Of a stretch of 64,000 bases of DNA, positions 44,772 to 53,077 are shown in pieces (position 1 is the first letter of the stretch; each line of letters starts with the position of its first letter). The position numbers were made by a program, and so were the translations under genes. Origin of the DNA: UBA6627 sp965248675 (GTDB taxonomy: Bacteria; Chloroflexota; Dehalococcoidia; UBA2979); contig CBDFJZ010000008.1 of the NCBI GenBank assembly GCA_965248675.1, positions 1,798,001 to 1,862,000 on the forward strand, written 5' to 3'. Below the pieces are notes generated by a model. The model ran no database searches. It was given only the letters and a program-made list of their open reading frames with translations, and was not told the origin of the DNA.

Positions 44772-45548
44772 ATGGCCGACCGACTCGAGGGACGCGTGGC
44801 ACTGGTGACCGGCGCCGGCTCGGGCCTCGGCCGCGCGATGGCGCGGCGGTTCGCCGCCGACGGCGCGGCCGTGATGTGCGCCGACATCAACGAGGAGGGC
44901 GCGCAGGACACCGCCGCCCAGATCGCCGAGCGCGGCGGCCGCTCCGCGGCGATGCACCTCGACGTCACCGGCGGCGATGCGGTCAAGGGCTCGCTCGAGC
45001 GCACGGACAGCGAGCTGGGTGGCCTCGGGATCGTCGTCAACAACGCTGGCATCGGCGGCGCCTTCGGCTGGGACGCGACCGTCGGCGTCAACCTCAGCGG
45101 CGTCTACTACGGCCTCGCGCACGGCGCCCAGATGCTGGCGGACCGCGGCGGCGGCGCGATCGTCAACATTGCCTCGGTCGCCGGCCTCGGCGCGCTCGTC
45201 GGCGCCGGCGGCAACCTCGCCGAGGGCGAGCAGCCCGCGCCCGACCGCGCCGCCGCCTACGTCGCTTCGAAGCACGGCGTCGTCGGGCTGACCCGCCAGT
45301 TCGCGATCAACTTCGGCCAGCAGGGCGTCCGCGTGAACGCGATCTGCCCCGGCTACATCATCACCCCGATGACCGCCGGCATCCGCGAGGCGCCGGGCGC
45401 AGAGGCCTTCCTCGAGTCGCTGCATCCGATGGGCCGCCTCGGCCAGGACGAGGAAATCGCCTCGGCGGCGGCCTTCCTGGTCAGCGACGACGCTTCGTTC
45501 ATCACGGGCGTGGCGTTACCCGTCGACGGAGGCTACTCGGCGCGCTGA
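44772..45548 (+). CDS. Short-chain dehydrogenase/reductase (SDR)
   Basis: The 258-residue classical SDR has the NAD(P)-binding VALVTGAGSGLGRAMARRFA, the NNAG motif in VVNNAGIGGAFG, serine in IVNIASVAGLG and the catalytic YVASKHGVVGLTRQ. It ends ITGVALPVDGGYSAR. The acidic CADINEEG after strand 2 suggests NAD rather than NADP. It would oxidise or reduce an alcohol/ketone pair; the substrate is unknown. GGAGGAGAC lies before the ATG. Confidence 0.92.
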   Translation: MADRLEGRVALVTGAGSGLGRAMARRFAADGAAVMCADINEEGAQDTAAQIAERGGRSAAMHLDVTGGDAVKGSLERTDSELGGLGIVVNNAGIGGAFGWDATVGVNLSGVYYGLAHGAQMLADRGGGAIVNIASVAGLGALVGAGGNLAEGEQPAPDRAAAYVASKHGVVGLTRQFAINFGQQGVRVNAICPGYIITPMTAGIREAPGAEAFLESLHPMGRLGQDEEIASAAAFLVSDDASFITGVALPVDGGYSAR

Positions 45549-45600
45549 TCCGAGGAACTTTGGCAGGGCGGCCTTCGTCTGATTTACGGAGGACCATCAG

Positions 45601-46041
45601 ATGACGAGACCACTTGCCGCCGCGCTCACGATCCTCGTGATCGTCGTGGGCGTCGTGATCCTGATCGTCGGGCTCACAGGCGATTCCGACGATGACAGCG
45701 GTGGCTCGGCCCCGCCGGCCGACGGCGAGCGCCGCGAGGTGGAAGCGCCGATCGAGTCGTTCGAGCTGCTGATCCTCGAGTCGTTCCCCCAGCAGTACAA
45801 CGTCGAGATCATCTCCGGCCTGCCGAACGGCTGCCACGAGTTCGAGCGCTACGAGGTCGTGCGCGACGGCACCGACATCGAGATCACGGTCTGGAACACG
45901 ATCCCCGCGGCGCTCGACGTCGCCTGCACCGAGATCTACGGGACGCACCGAGGCACCGCGACGCTCGGCAGCGAGTTCGACTCTGGCACCCAGTACATCC
46001 TCACCGTCGGCACTCAGTCGATGACGTTCGTCGCTCAATAA
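45601..46041 (+). CDS. Small membrane-anchored extracytoplasmic protein, unknown function
   Basis: The 146-residue protein starts with a single membrane helix (ALTILVIVVGVVILIVGLTG), followed by an acidic spacer and an exported domain with two cysteines (NGCHEF and DVACTE) that could form a disulfide. No family is recognised. It is 52 bases after the SDR gene on the same strand. GGAGG lies about eight bases before the ATG. Confidence 0.6.
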   Translation: MTRPLAAALTILVIVVGVVILIVGLTGDSDDDSGGSAPPADGERREVEAPIESFELLILESFPQQYNVEIISGLPNGCHEFERYEVVRDGTDIEITVWNTIPAALDVACTEIYGTHRGTATLGSEFDSGTQYILTVGTQSMTFVAQ

Positions 46042-46144
46042 CTCGTCGCTAGCTCACTCCATCGGCAGCGCTAGAATCGGCGCCACCCCCCGAGACCACG
46101 GTCGCGGCAGTCGCACCGCGCGCGTTTCCGAGAGGACTCACCGC

Positions 46145-46999
46145 ATGACCGAGGACCAGCCCAAACGCTTCACGCCGGACGGCGAGGAAGTACCGCAGCC
46201 GTCCGACAACGACGTCCTCTACGAGCCCGACGACGGCTTCGCCTGGATCACCCTCAACCGTCCGCTCGTCCTCAACGCCGTCGACTGGTCGCTCCGCCGC
46301 GGCATGGGCCGCGCGCTCGACCAGGCCGAGGCCGACGACGACGCGCACGCGATCATCCTCCGCGGCGCCGGCCGCGCCTTCTGCGCCGGCGGCGACCTCC
46401 AGGGTTCCGAGGAGCCCGACGACGGCGTCGCCACCCCCTCGGCGATGGACCTGATGATGCGCATCTGGCTCTCACCGAAGCCGGTGATCGCCGCCGTCCG
46501 AGGCCATGCCGTCGGTCAGGGCTGCGAATGGGCCGGCGTCTGCGACATGACCATCGCCGCCGACGACGCGCAGCTCGGCGAGATCCAGATCCGCCACGGC
46601 TTCGGCCCGCCGATCCTCATCACCCCGTTCCTCACCAACCTCAAGAACGCGAAGGAACTGCTCATGCTCGGCTCCGTCGTCGGCGCCGAGGAGGCGCTCC
46701 GCGTCGGCCTCGTCAACCGCGTCGTCCCCGCCGCGCACCTCTTCGACGAGGCCGCGAAAGTAGCGAAGCAGTTCGCCGCTCTCCCCCCTCGAGGCGTGCG
46801 CCTCAACAAGTTCCTCGTCAACCGCGTCTACGAGCTCCAGGCCTTCCGCGAAGCCCTCGACTACCGCGACGACCCGCTGATCCAGGCGCTATCGAGTGAC
46901 GCCTCCGGCGACACCGTCGGCACCGACCGCCTCAAGACCCTCCGCGAGCAGGGCTGGACCGAGTTCCTCAAACAGCGCGACGCCGCGTTCGGGGAATAG
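46145..46999 (+). CDS. Enoyl-CoA hydratase/isomerase family protein
   Basis: The 284-residue crotonase has FAWITLNRPLVLNAVDWSLR, the oxyanion segment GRAFCAGGDLQGSEE and AVRGHAVGQGCEWAGVCDM. LGEIQIRHGFGPPILI follows as the region that normally holds the catalytic Glu. The C-terminal trimerisation helix is long (RLKTLREQGWTEFLKQRDAA). It would hydrate or isomerise an enoyl-CoA. It is the third crotonase gene in the window, and the three are not close copies. Confidence 0.88.
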   Translation: MTEDQPKRFTPDGEEVPQPSDNDVLYEPDDGFAWITLNRPLVLNAVDWSLRRGMGRALDQAEADDDAHAIILRGAGRAFCAGGDLQGSEEPDDGVATPSAMDLMMRIWLSPKPVIAAVRGHAVGQGCEWAGVCDMTIAADDAQLGEIQIRHGFGPPILITPFLTNLKNAKELLMLGSVVGAEEALRVGLVNRVVPAAHLFDEAAKVAKQFAALPPRGVRLNKFLVNRVYELQAFREALDYRDDPLIQALSSDASGDTVGTDRLKTLREQGWTEFLKQRDAAFGE

Positions 47000-47416
47000 G
47001 CGGCTCGCCGCTCTCGGGATCTGGTCTCAGATCTCTGCGGTGGATAAACAGCCGACACGCTTCTCGACATCGTCCGGCGGACCTCCATGTGTCCAACCAT
47101 CCGCGCCGCCACAAGGCCAGCGGCCCCGCAATCCCATACACGCCAGCTGTCGGCGAACTGAACCGCGCGGCGCGCGCTGCTCCGGAGGCGGTGCTGAGAT
47201 CCGATCGTGGTCGCGCAGCGTGCCGCGGCCGGGGGGTCGGCGGTGCCAGAGCCCCCGAAAAGAAACTCCGGGGGCGGGCGGGTGGGAAGAGGAGAACAGC
47301 CGCGCGCGATCAGCTCGCGCCCAATTACAGCGAAGTCAACAACCCTAAGAGGACGCGACAACATCGAGGAGACTTCGACCTCGAGGCCCGAAGGGTCAGC
47401 GAGGGCGGAACGCCCG
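47000..47416. other. Intergenic region with repeat-like GC-rich hairpins
   Basis: No gene is visible in these 417 bases. It contains GCGGCCGGGGGG and later CCCCCGAAAAGA (about 47221-47266), a pairing also found at 53319-53380. Near the end is GGGCG-GAA-CGCCC (about 47403-47415). These look like degenerate members of the dispersed hairpin element family. Confidence 0.5.
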
Positions 47417-47761
47417 TCACGCGCTCCAGCGGGGGAGCTTCGGCAGCTCCTTCTTCAGCGTCAGCTTGATCTTCCCCACCGAGCCGCCTCGGAACTTGGC
47501 GATGTCTGGCGCCGCCTTCGTCAGGAACTCCGCGACGTCCACGGTGTCATGGACGAAAGCCCCATTCTGGTAGCAGACCGAGCAGAAAATCCCCGAGGGC
47601 GATCCGTCAGCCTCGGTGCCGTGATCCGGGGGGCGGCGGAGCGGGTAGCCGCAAGACTCGCAGTCCTCGTCCTGGCGGCCGCTCGCGAAGTCCTGCATGT
47701 AATCGCGGTCGCCGCTCGCGCGGAACTTTTTCGAGGCCTCGCGCTCTTTGGTGTTTGCCAC
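47417..47761 (-). CDS. Zinc-ribbon protein
   Basis: The 114-residue protein has a basic N-terminus (MANTKEREASKKFRASGDRD) and two CxxC knuckles, in CESCGYPLRRPPDHG and IFCSVCYQNGAF, forming a probable zinc ribbon. The lysine-rich C-terminus (KIKLTLKKELPKLPRW) suggests nucleic-acid or protein contacts. Its family is the loosely defined 'zinc ribbon domain' set; no function is known. Confidence 0.75.
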   Translation of the reverse strand: MANTKEREASKKFRASGDRDYMQDFASGRQDEDCESCGYPLRRPPDHGTEADGSPSGIFCSVCYQNGAFVHDTVDVAEFLTKAAPDIAKFRGGSVGKIKLTLKKELPKLPRWSA

Positions 47762-47889
47762 GGATCGTCTCCCCCGTCACCCCCCGCATTGGCATACAGG
47801 CTGTATGTAGATGCGTTCCTCCATCATATCGAATGACGCCTGTCCGCCGGGCGAGGGCGGCCTCCCCCGCGCACCGAGGTAGAACCAGT

Positions 47890-48666
47890 ATGTCCGAGGC
47901 CGCCGTCACCGACCTCCACGCCCGCATCGCCGCCTGCACGCACTGCGCCGAACACCTCCCGCTCGGTCCCCGCCCCGTGGTCCAGTTCAGCGCCACCTCG
48001 AGGATCGTCATCGTCAGCCAGGCCCCCGGTCGCCGCGTCCACCAATCCGGCGTCCCCTTCGACGACCCGAGCGGCGACCGCCTCCGCGGCTGGCTCGGCC
48101 TCGACCGTGACGCCTTCTACGACGCCTCGAGGATCGCGATCGTCCCGGTCGGTTTCTGCTTCCCCGGCAGCAGCAAGTCCGGCGACCTCCCGCCACGCCC
48201 GGAGTGCGCCCCGAAGTGGCACGACGAGGTCTTCGCGCAACTCCCTCGAGAGCGGCTCACGCTCCTCGTCGGGGCGCACGCGCAGCGCCAGATCCTCGGC
48301 AACCGCTATCGCGGCAACCGCTATCGCGGCACCCGCTATCGCGGCACCCGCTATCGCGGCACCCGCTATCGCGGCACCCGCTATCGCGGCACCCGCTATC
48401 GCGGCACCCGCTATCGCGGCACCCGCTATCGCGGCACCCGCTATCGCGGCACCCGCTATCGCGGCACCCGCTATCGCGGCACCCGCTATCGCGGCACCCT
48501 CACCGCCACCGTCGAGGCCTGGCGTGACCTCGTGCCCCACTTCCTGCCGATGCCGCACCCATCACCTCGGAACCAGGCGTGGTTCAAACGCCACCCCTGG
48601 TTCGAGTCAGAGCTGGTCCCACGGCTTCGGCGCTCGGTCGTCGCGGGGCGGTGGGTCGAGGATTGA
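47890..48666 (+). CDS. Uracil-DNA glycosylase family protein with an internal (RYRGT)n expansion
   Basis: The protein has the glycosylase motif A region IVSQAPGRRVHQSGVPFDDP, the mid-section PVGFCFPGSSKSGDLPPRPE, and the late motif FLPMPHPSPRN with the DNA-intercalation segment. These match the uracil-DNA glycosylase family proteins of about 190-200 residues. Between VGAHAQRQILG and TLTATVEAWRDL there are 13 copies of RYRG separated by Asn or Thr, 65 residues not seen in the family. The total is 258 residues. I start at 47890 (MSEAAVTDLHARIAACTHC). The fold could tolerate the insert because it lies in a surface loop before a strand. Confidence 0.85.
   Translation: MSEAAVTDLHARIAACTHCAEHLPLGPRPVVQFSATSRIVIVSQAPGRRVHQSGVPFDDPSGDRLRGWLGLDRDAFYDASRIAIVPVGFCFPGSSKSGDLPPRPECAPKWHDEVFAQLPRERLTLLVGAHAQRQILGNRYRGNRYRGTRYRGTRYRGTRYRGTRYRGTRYRGTRYRGTRYRGTRYRGTRYRGTRYRGTRYRGTLTATVEAWRDLVPHFLPMPHPSPRNQAWFKRHPWFESELVPRLRRSVVAGRWVED
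48304..48498 (+). repeat. 15-bp in-frame minisatellite, 13 copies
   Basis: The unit CGCTATCGCGGCACC recurs every 15 bases from 48304 to 48498; only the first unit shows a different last codon (AAC). It keeps the glycosylase frame open and encodes RYRGT. The near-perfect identity shows recent slippage, so copy number probably varies among strains. Confidence 0.95.
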
Positions 48667-48800
48667 GGGGCGCCGCCCCGCGAACCCCACCGCAGCCACC
48701 CGTTTGCCGGAGGGGGTTACTCAGAGCCCTCGGAGGCGCCCACGTCACTATGAGAAAGGTCCACCGAGCCCGACGACCGCACCTTTGTCGCCAAGGGAGA

Positions 48801-48930
48801 CTCACCGAGACCGACGAGGAGCCCCGGCTTGGGAGGGGGCCCGGGGGACACCTTTGTCCCCCGACGAACGACTCGTCGTACGAACGTTTCTCGCAGAGCC
48901 ACGCGCAGCCGCCCACTCAAAACGAGGCAG
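48801..48930 (+). repeat. Dispersed double-hairpin intergenic element, partial copy E
   Basis: Hairpin 1 is GGGGGAC-ACCTTT-GTCCCCC (48844-48863) followed directly by CGACGAACGA and, further on, GCGCAGCCGCCCACTC. The head and hairpin 2 are missing. The surrounding gap 48667-48971 shows no gene. Confidence 0.55.
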
Positions 48931-48971
48931 CCTAGATCCCCTCCCCCGGCGCCGACGGGCGCCGAAAACGC

Positions 48972-49292
48972 TCAGCGCAGCGCCGACACCTTCGTCGGCT
49001 CAATCCGCTGCACGTTTATCCCGTCGCGGTCCATCAGCTCCGGGATCCGCGGCCCGATCTCGTTCTTCCAGTGATCGCTGTCGTACACCTTCTCGTACAG
49101 CGTCTCGCGCTCGTCTTCGGAATCGAAACGGCGAATCCAGACGTACGTCGACTCGTCCTCCTCGCCGGTGAAGCTCCCGACGATCACCATCCCCTGCGAC
49201 TGCTGGAAGGGGATAATCTCGTCCTCCATCAGCCGCACCCACTCGTCTTTCTTGCCGGGCCTGATCAGATACTGCCGCAGCTCGAAGAGCAT
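48972..49292 (-). CDS. NIPSNAP family protein
   Basis: The 106-residue protein begins MLFELRQYLIRPGKKDEWVR and contains TYVWIRRFDSEDERETLYEK and VYDSDHWKNEIGPRIPEL, the NIPSNAP ferredoxin-like fold related to dimeric alpha/beta barrel proteins. Its molecular role is unknown. It stands alone between a repeat copy and the divergent DUF3179 gene. Confidence 0.88.
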   Translation of the reverse strand: MLFELRQYLIRPGKKDEWVRLMEDEIIPFQQSQGMVIVGSFTGEEDESTYVWIRRFDSEDERETLYEKVYDSDHWKNEIGPRIPELMDRDGINVQRIEPTKVSALR

Positions 49293-49405
49293 CGCTTCCT
49301 CGTTTCCGTCATGCCGGTTCGCACTTGCTTAACGCGGCGGTGTCGGGCGTTACACAGCCCGCCAGCGCGCGCCCGTTAGCCTACCTGTACAGGCCTGGAG
49401 TGTGT

Positions 49406-50565
49406 ATGTCGGATTCGCTGCGAGCCTTGCGCGCAGTCTTGCCATTGCTGCTGGTGCTCGCGATCGCCCTTACGTTCCTGGCGTTCTTCCTGCGCCGGGC
49501 GGGGCTGTTCAGCGAGTCCGTGACGCTGAGCGCGGAGACGCTGGGCATCGCGCCCACGACGTCCGCTGACGCCCCCGCCGATCCCGAGGCGACGCCCGTG
49601 CCCGACATCACTCTCGATATCATCACCCTGCTGCCGAAGGACGCGATCCCCGCGATCTTCGACCCGCAGTTCGTCAGCGCCGCCGAGGCGCACAGCTTCC
49701 TCAGCCCCACCGATCAGGTGATGGGCGTCGTGATCGACGGCGACGCGCGTGCCTACGGCACCGCGTTCCTGAGCAGTCGCGAAGTGGTCAACGACACCGT
49801 TGGAGGGCGGCCGATCACCGTTACCTGGTGACCGCTCTGCTTCACGGGCATCGTGTATGCCCGAGACTTCGACAGCCAGCCGGAACCGCTGACGTTCGGC
49901 GTCTCCGGCAAGCTGATCCGCAACGCGCTGGTGATGTACGACCGCCAAACGGACACGCTCTGGAGTCAGTTCCTCGGCGTCGCGGTCGCAGGTGAGCTGC
50001 AGGGCACCCCGCTCGAGCCGCTCGCCTCGACGCTGACCGACTGGGAGACCTGGGAGCGGCTGCACCCCGAGACGATCGTCCTCGATCAGGGCGGCCAGCG
50101 CTTCGATCCGTACAGCGGGTACTACGTGGACTCCTCGGCCGGCGTCCTCGGTGAGCGCAACCCCGACGACCGGCTGGGGCGTAAGGAGTTCGTGCTCGGC
50201 ATCCAGCTCCCCGGGTACCAGAAGGCCTACGCGTCCGCGATCTGAACGACACGCCGGTCGTCAACGACCGGCTCGGCGACCAGGACCTCCTCGTCGTCTT
50301 CGACGCGAACGCGGCCACCGGCGTCGCCTTCGACCGCGTCGTCAATGGCCGCGAACTGACCTTCGACCTCGTCACCGACGTGCCCGGCGACCTCCTCGGC
50401 CTCCGCGATCTCGAGACCGGCACGCTCTGGTCCGGCCTCACCGGCGAGGCGATCGAGGGTGAACTGGCCGGCACCCAGCTCCGACAGCTCACCTTCACGC
50501 AGGTCTTCTGGTTCGCCTGGACGGACTTCTTCCCCGACGCGCCCCTCTGGTCACGCTCCTCGTAG
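49406..50565 (+). CDS. DUF3179 family protein, probable selenoprotein (UPLC motif; one frameshift downstream)
   Basis: The protein has an N-terminal membrane anchor (VLPLLLVLAIALTFLAFFLR) and an exported DUF3179 domain: KDAIPAIFDPQFVSAAEAHS, then VVIDGDARAYGTAFLSSREV and VVNDTVGGRPITVTW. DUF3179 next has CPLC; here codon 142 is TGA (49829-49831) followed by PLCFTGIVYARD in the same frame, giving UPLC. A hairpin of bacterial SECIS type starts 14 bases after the UGA. After KAYASAI the frame breaks near 50230-50238 and resumes as NDTPVVNDRLGD to the normal end at 50565. That shift is probably a lost base. UxxC suggests a redox role outside the membrane. The alternative is a Cys-to-stop mutation in a dying gene. 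Confidence 0.7.
49845..49863 (+). promoter_or_regulatory. SECIS-like hairpin in the DUF3179 gene
   Basis: CGGGCAT (49845-49851) pairs perfectly with ATGCCCG (49857-49863) around the loop CGTGT. Thirteen bases separate the UGA from the stem and 20 from the loop, and the second loop base is G. This meets the bacterial SECIS rule (short stem, loop 16-37 bases after UGA, G in the first two loop positions). Confidence 0.7.
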
Positions 50566-50580
50566 CGTCGGGCGCCCGCG

Positions 50581-50829
50581 CTACCCCTCGCCGGAGGTGA
50601 ATCCGAACCTCGCGAGGATCGCCGTCAGCCCGAGGTAGACCACCCCCATCACCACCAGCGTCACCGCCGAGTCGTAGAGCAGGCTGAGCGGCGACAGCAC
50701 CTGGCCGGTCCACCCGAGCGCGCGCATTGTCAGCTCGAACTGGTGCGTCGCGGGCGCACGGGTCGCCGCCCAGAAGCCGGCGAGGATCGCGGCGGTGAGG
50801 CTGATGTAGTGCGGGGCGCGTGCTGGCAC
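50581..50829 (-). CDS. Small membrane protein, unknown function
   Basis: The 82-residue protein has a hydrophobic stretch near the N-terminus (YISLTAAILAGFWAAT) and another near the C-terminus (SAVTLVVMGVVYLGLTAILA). No family is recognised. It is convergent with the DUF3179 gene, 15 bases apart. GGAGG lies seven bases before its ATG. Confidence 0.6.
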   Translation of the reverse strand: MPARAPHYISLTAAILAGFWAATRAPATHQFELTMRALGWTGQVLSPLSLLYDSAVTLVVMGVVYLGLTAILARFGFTSGEG

Positions 50830-50961
50830 GGTGCCGGTCCTCCTTCCTCGATTCTCCGCCGTCGCCGACCCGCAGTCCGGTAACCGCCGTCACCGCCTCG
50901 ATCCGGTGCCCGCGATGCTAGGCTCGCCGCGACCGAGCGACGACCGCAGAGGAGCTCCCCG

Positions 50962-52557
50962 ATGGCGATCGACACTGCGCTTCGACCGTTCTCCCTCGCC
51001 GATGGCGACGGCCTCAAGCGCAGCTTCCCGACCGGGCGCCCGGCACTGCTTTGCTTCGTGCACGAGGAGTGCCAGACCTGCGCTCTCTCGATGCCGCTGA
51101 TCGAGGCCACGCACCGCGCCTTCGGCGACGCGATCGACGTCTGGGCGATCGGGCAGGACACGCCCGGCAACGCCGTGCTGATCGAGCGTCATCGGCTGAC
51201 GCTCCCGATGCTCGACGACGACGCGCTCGTCGTCTCCTTCGCATACGGCCTGGACACCGTGCCGTCGATCTTCCTCGCGGACGGGGAGGGGCGCGAGCTG
51301 CGCAGCTTCATCGGCTTCGGGCGCGACGACTGGCGCGCGCTGCACGCGGAGCTCGCCTCGCTCAGCTCGCTCACGGAGCCCGCGATTGCCTGGGACGAGC
51401 TGCCCGACTCGCGGCCCGGCTGCGGCTCCCGATCGGTCGAGCCCGGCATCGCCGAGCGGCTGATCGCGGAGTCCGATGGCAGCCCGCTTCGCGCCCGCCG
51501 CGTCGAGATCGGCGAGCACGACGACATCCACGAGTTCCTCTTCGACCAGGGCCTGACCGACGGTCTCCCGGTCGTCCCCCCCACCCCCGAGCGCGTGCTG
51601 CGCATGCTCGCCGGCACGAAGCGCGATGCGCAGGAAGAGGTGGCGATCGTCCCGCCCAACCTCGCTCCCGCGACCATCGAGAAGGTCGCCATCAACGCTG
51701 TGATGGCCGGCTGCAAACCGGAACACCTGCCCGTCGTGCTCGCCGCCGTCGAGGCCATGTGCACCGACGAGTTCAACATCCACGGCGTCAGCGCCACCAC
51801 CATGGGCGCCACTCCGCTGATGCTGATCAACGGCCCGATCCGCGACCGCATCGGCATGAACTCGAAGCTCGGCGCGCTCGGCACCGGCAACCGCGCCAAC
51901 GCGGCGATCGGGCGCGCGGTCCGTCTCGTCCTGCGCAACGTCGGTGGCGGCAAGCCGGGCGGCACCGAGCGCTCCACGCTCGGCAGTCCCTCCAAGTTCA
52001 CCCTCTGCTTCGCCGAGTGGGAGGAGCGCGCCCGCTGGGAGCCGTACCACGTCGAGCACGGCTTCCAGCCTGAGGATTCCGTCGTCACGTTATTCGCCGC
52101 GAGCGGCGGCCCCTCGCTGGTGATCGACCAGACCTCGAGGACGGCGCGTCAGATCGGCGGCACGATCGGCATGGTGCTCGAGGGCATCGCCCATCCGAAG
52201 GCGCACGGCGCATCCGACACGTTCCTCGTGCTCTGCCCTGAGCACCTCGACACGTTACAAACGGGCGGCTGGACGAAAGACGAGCTGCGGGCACGCATCC
52301 AGGAGGCCTCGTCGCGGCCGCTGCGTGAGCTGCTGGCGGACGAGGACTCGGGCGCCGGAATCCCGCTCGCCCGCTTCGGCGGGAGCGGCCCAACCGAGGA
52401 TCAACTGAACGAGATGATCCCTAAATTCGCCGACCCGGCTAATATTCATATCGTGGTCGCCGGCTCGGACGCGGGGAAGTTCTCCTCGATCTTTCAGGGC
52501 TGGGCGAGCGGACCGCGCGGCTCACAGCTGGTCAGCCGCAAGATCGAGGAGGCGTGA
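50962..52557 (+). CDS. Thioredoxin-fold protein fused to a conserved domain, partner of the UGSC selenoprotein
   Basis: Residues 1-150 form a TlpA/AhpC-like thioredoxin fold: ALLCFVHEECQTCALSMPLI (CQTC redox pair near residue 36), then VWAIGQDTPGNAVLIERHRL and the cis-proline segment LDTVPSIFLADGEGRELRSF. Residues ~180-531 are a second domain opening with DQGLTDGLPVVPPTPERVL and containing VMAGCKPEHLPVVLAAVEAM and GVSATTMGATPLMLINGPIR. I do not know a function for it. The UGSC selenoprotein gene begins one base after the stop, so the two should be made together. A thiol-disulfide or peroxide-type redox pair is the natural inference. Confidence 0.75.
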   Translation: MAIDTALRPFSLADGDGLKRSFPTGRPALLCFVHEECQTCALSMPLIEATHRAFGDAIDVWAIGQDTPGNAVLIERHRLTLPMLDDDALVVSFAYGLDTVPSIFLADGEGRELRSFIGFGRDDWRALHAELASLSSLTEPAIAWDELPDSRPGCGSRSVEPGIAERLIAESDGSPLRARRVEIGEHDDIHEFLFDQGLTDGLPVVPPTPERVLRMLAGTKRDAQEEVAIVPPNLAPATIEKVAINAVMAGCKPEHLPVVLAAVEAMCTDEFNIHGVSATTMGATPLMLINGPIRDRIGMNSKLGALGTGNRANAAIGRAVRLVLRNVGGGKPGGTERSTLGSPSKFTLCFAEWEERARWEPYHVEHGFQPEDSVVTLFAASGGPSLVIDQTSRTARQIGGTIGMVLEGIAHPKAHGASDTFLVLCPEHLDTLQTGGWTKDELRARIQEASSRPLRELLADEDSGAGIPLARFGGSGPTEDQLNEMIPKFADPANIHIVVAGSDAGKFSSIFQGWASGPRGSQLVSRKIEEA

Positions 52558-52558
52558 G

Positions 52559-53077
52559 ATGGTGCAGATCCTGGACCCGACCGACGAACGGGTACCGATC
52601 AAACGTGAGCTGACCCCGCGACCCGAGCACATCAGCGGCACCGTCGGCTTCCTCGACATCTCGAAGCCGCGCGGCAACGTGCTGCTCGACCGCCTCGAGG
52701 CGCTCTTCCACGAGCGCCTCCCCGAGGTCGAGGTGAAGCGCTACGCCAAGCCAACCTTCACCAAGCCGGCGCCCGAGGATCTGCGGCGCAAGATTGCAGA
52801 GGAGTGTGGCTTCGTCATCGAAGCCCTCGCCGACTGAGGCTCCTGCACGACGTGCAGTGTGCACGACACCGTTTGGTTCGAAATCCAGAACATCCCGTCG
52901 GTCTTCCTCGCGTCGACCGAGTTCGTCGAGGCCGCGACCGCACAGGCCGAGGCGCTCGGACTGCCCGAGGTGGAGCGCCTCTTCGTGGAGCATCCGATCC
53001 AGGACGCGACCGACGAGGAGATGCAGCAGAGGGCCGAGGCCGTCTTCGAGTCCGTACTCGGATCGCTGATCGACTGA
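52559..53077 (+). CDS. UGSC-family selenoprotein (in-frame UGA at codon 93)
   Basis: Read through the TGA at 52835-52837, this is one 172-residue protein. The N-terminal part (ISGTVGFLDISKPRGNVLLD, then IAEECGFVIEALAD) is followed by U-GSCTTCSVHDTVWFEIQNIP and SVFLASTEFVEAATAQAEAL. The UGSC family is an established bacterial selenoprotein family named for exactly this motif, with Cys-containing homologues (CGSC). A hairpin with SECIS geometry follows the UGA. The frame has no other stop to 53077. No SelA, SelB or tRNA-Sec gene lies in the window, so they must be elsewhere. It is co-transcribed with the thioredoxin-fold gene. Confidence 0.88.
52851..52865 (+). promoter_or_regulatory. SECIS-like hairpin in the UGSC gene
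   Basis: CGTGC pairs with GCACG around AGTGT; an extra A-T pair can close the loop further. The stem starts 13 bases after the UGA, the same distance as in the DUF3179 gene, and the loop (AGTGT against CGTGT) also has G at position two. Confidence 0.75.

Noticed and set aside
48304..48498. Possible CRISPR-like array (13 regular repeats)
   Set aside because: The units are contiguous 15-mers with no spacers and lie in frame within a protein gene, so this is a minisatellite.
50233..50247. Second in-frame TGA in the DUF3179 gene as another Sec codon
   Set aside because: It follows a frame break. The family sequence (NDTPVVND) continues in a different frame, so this TGA arises from the shift and has no Cys counterpart.
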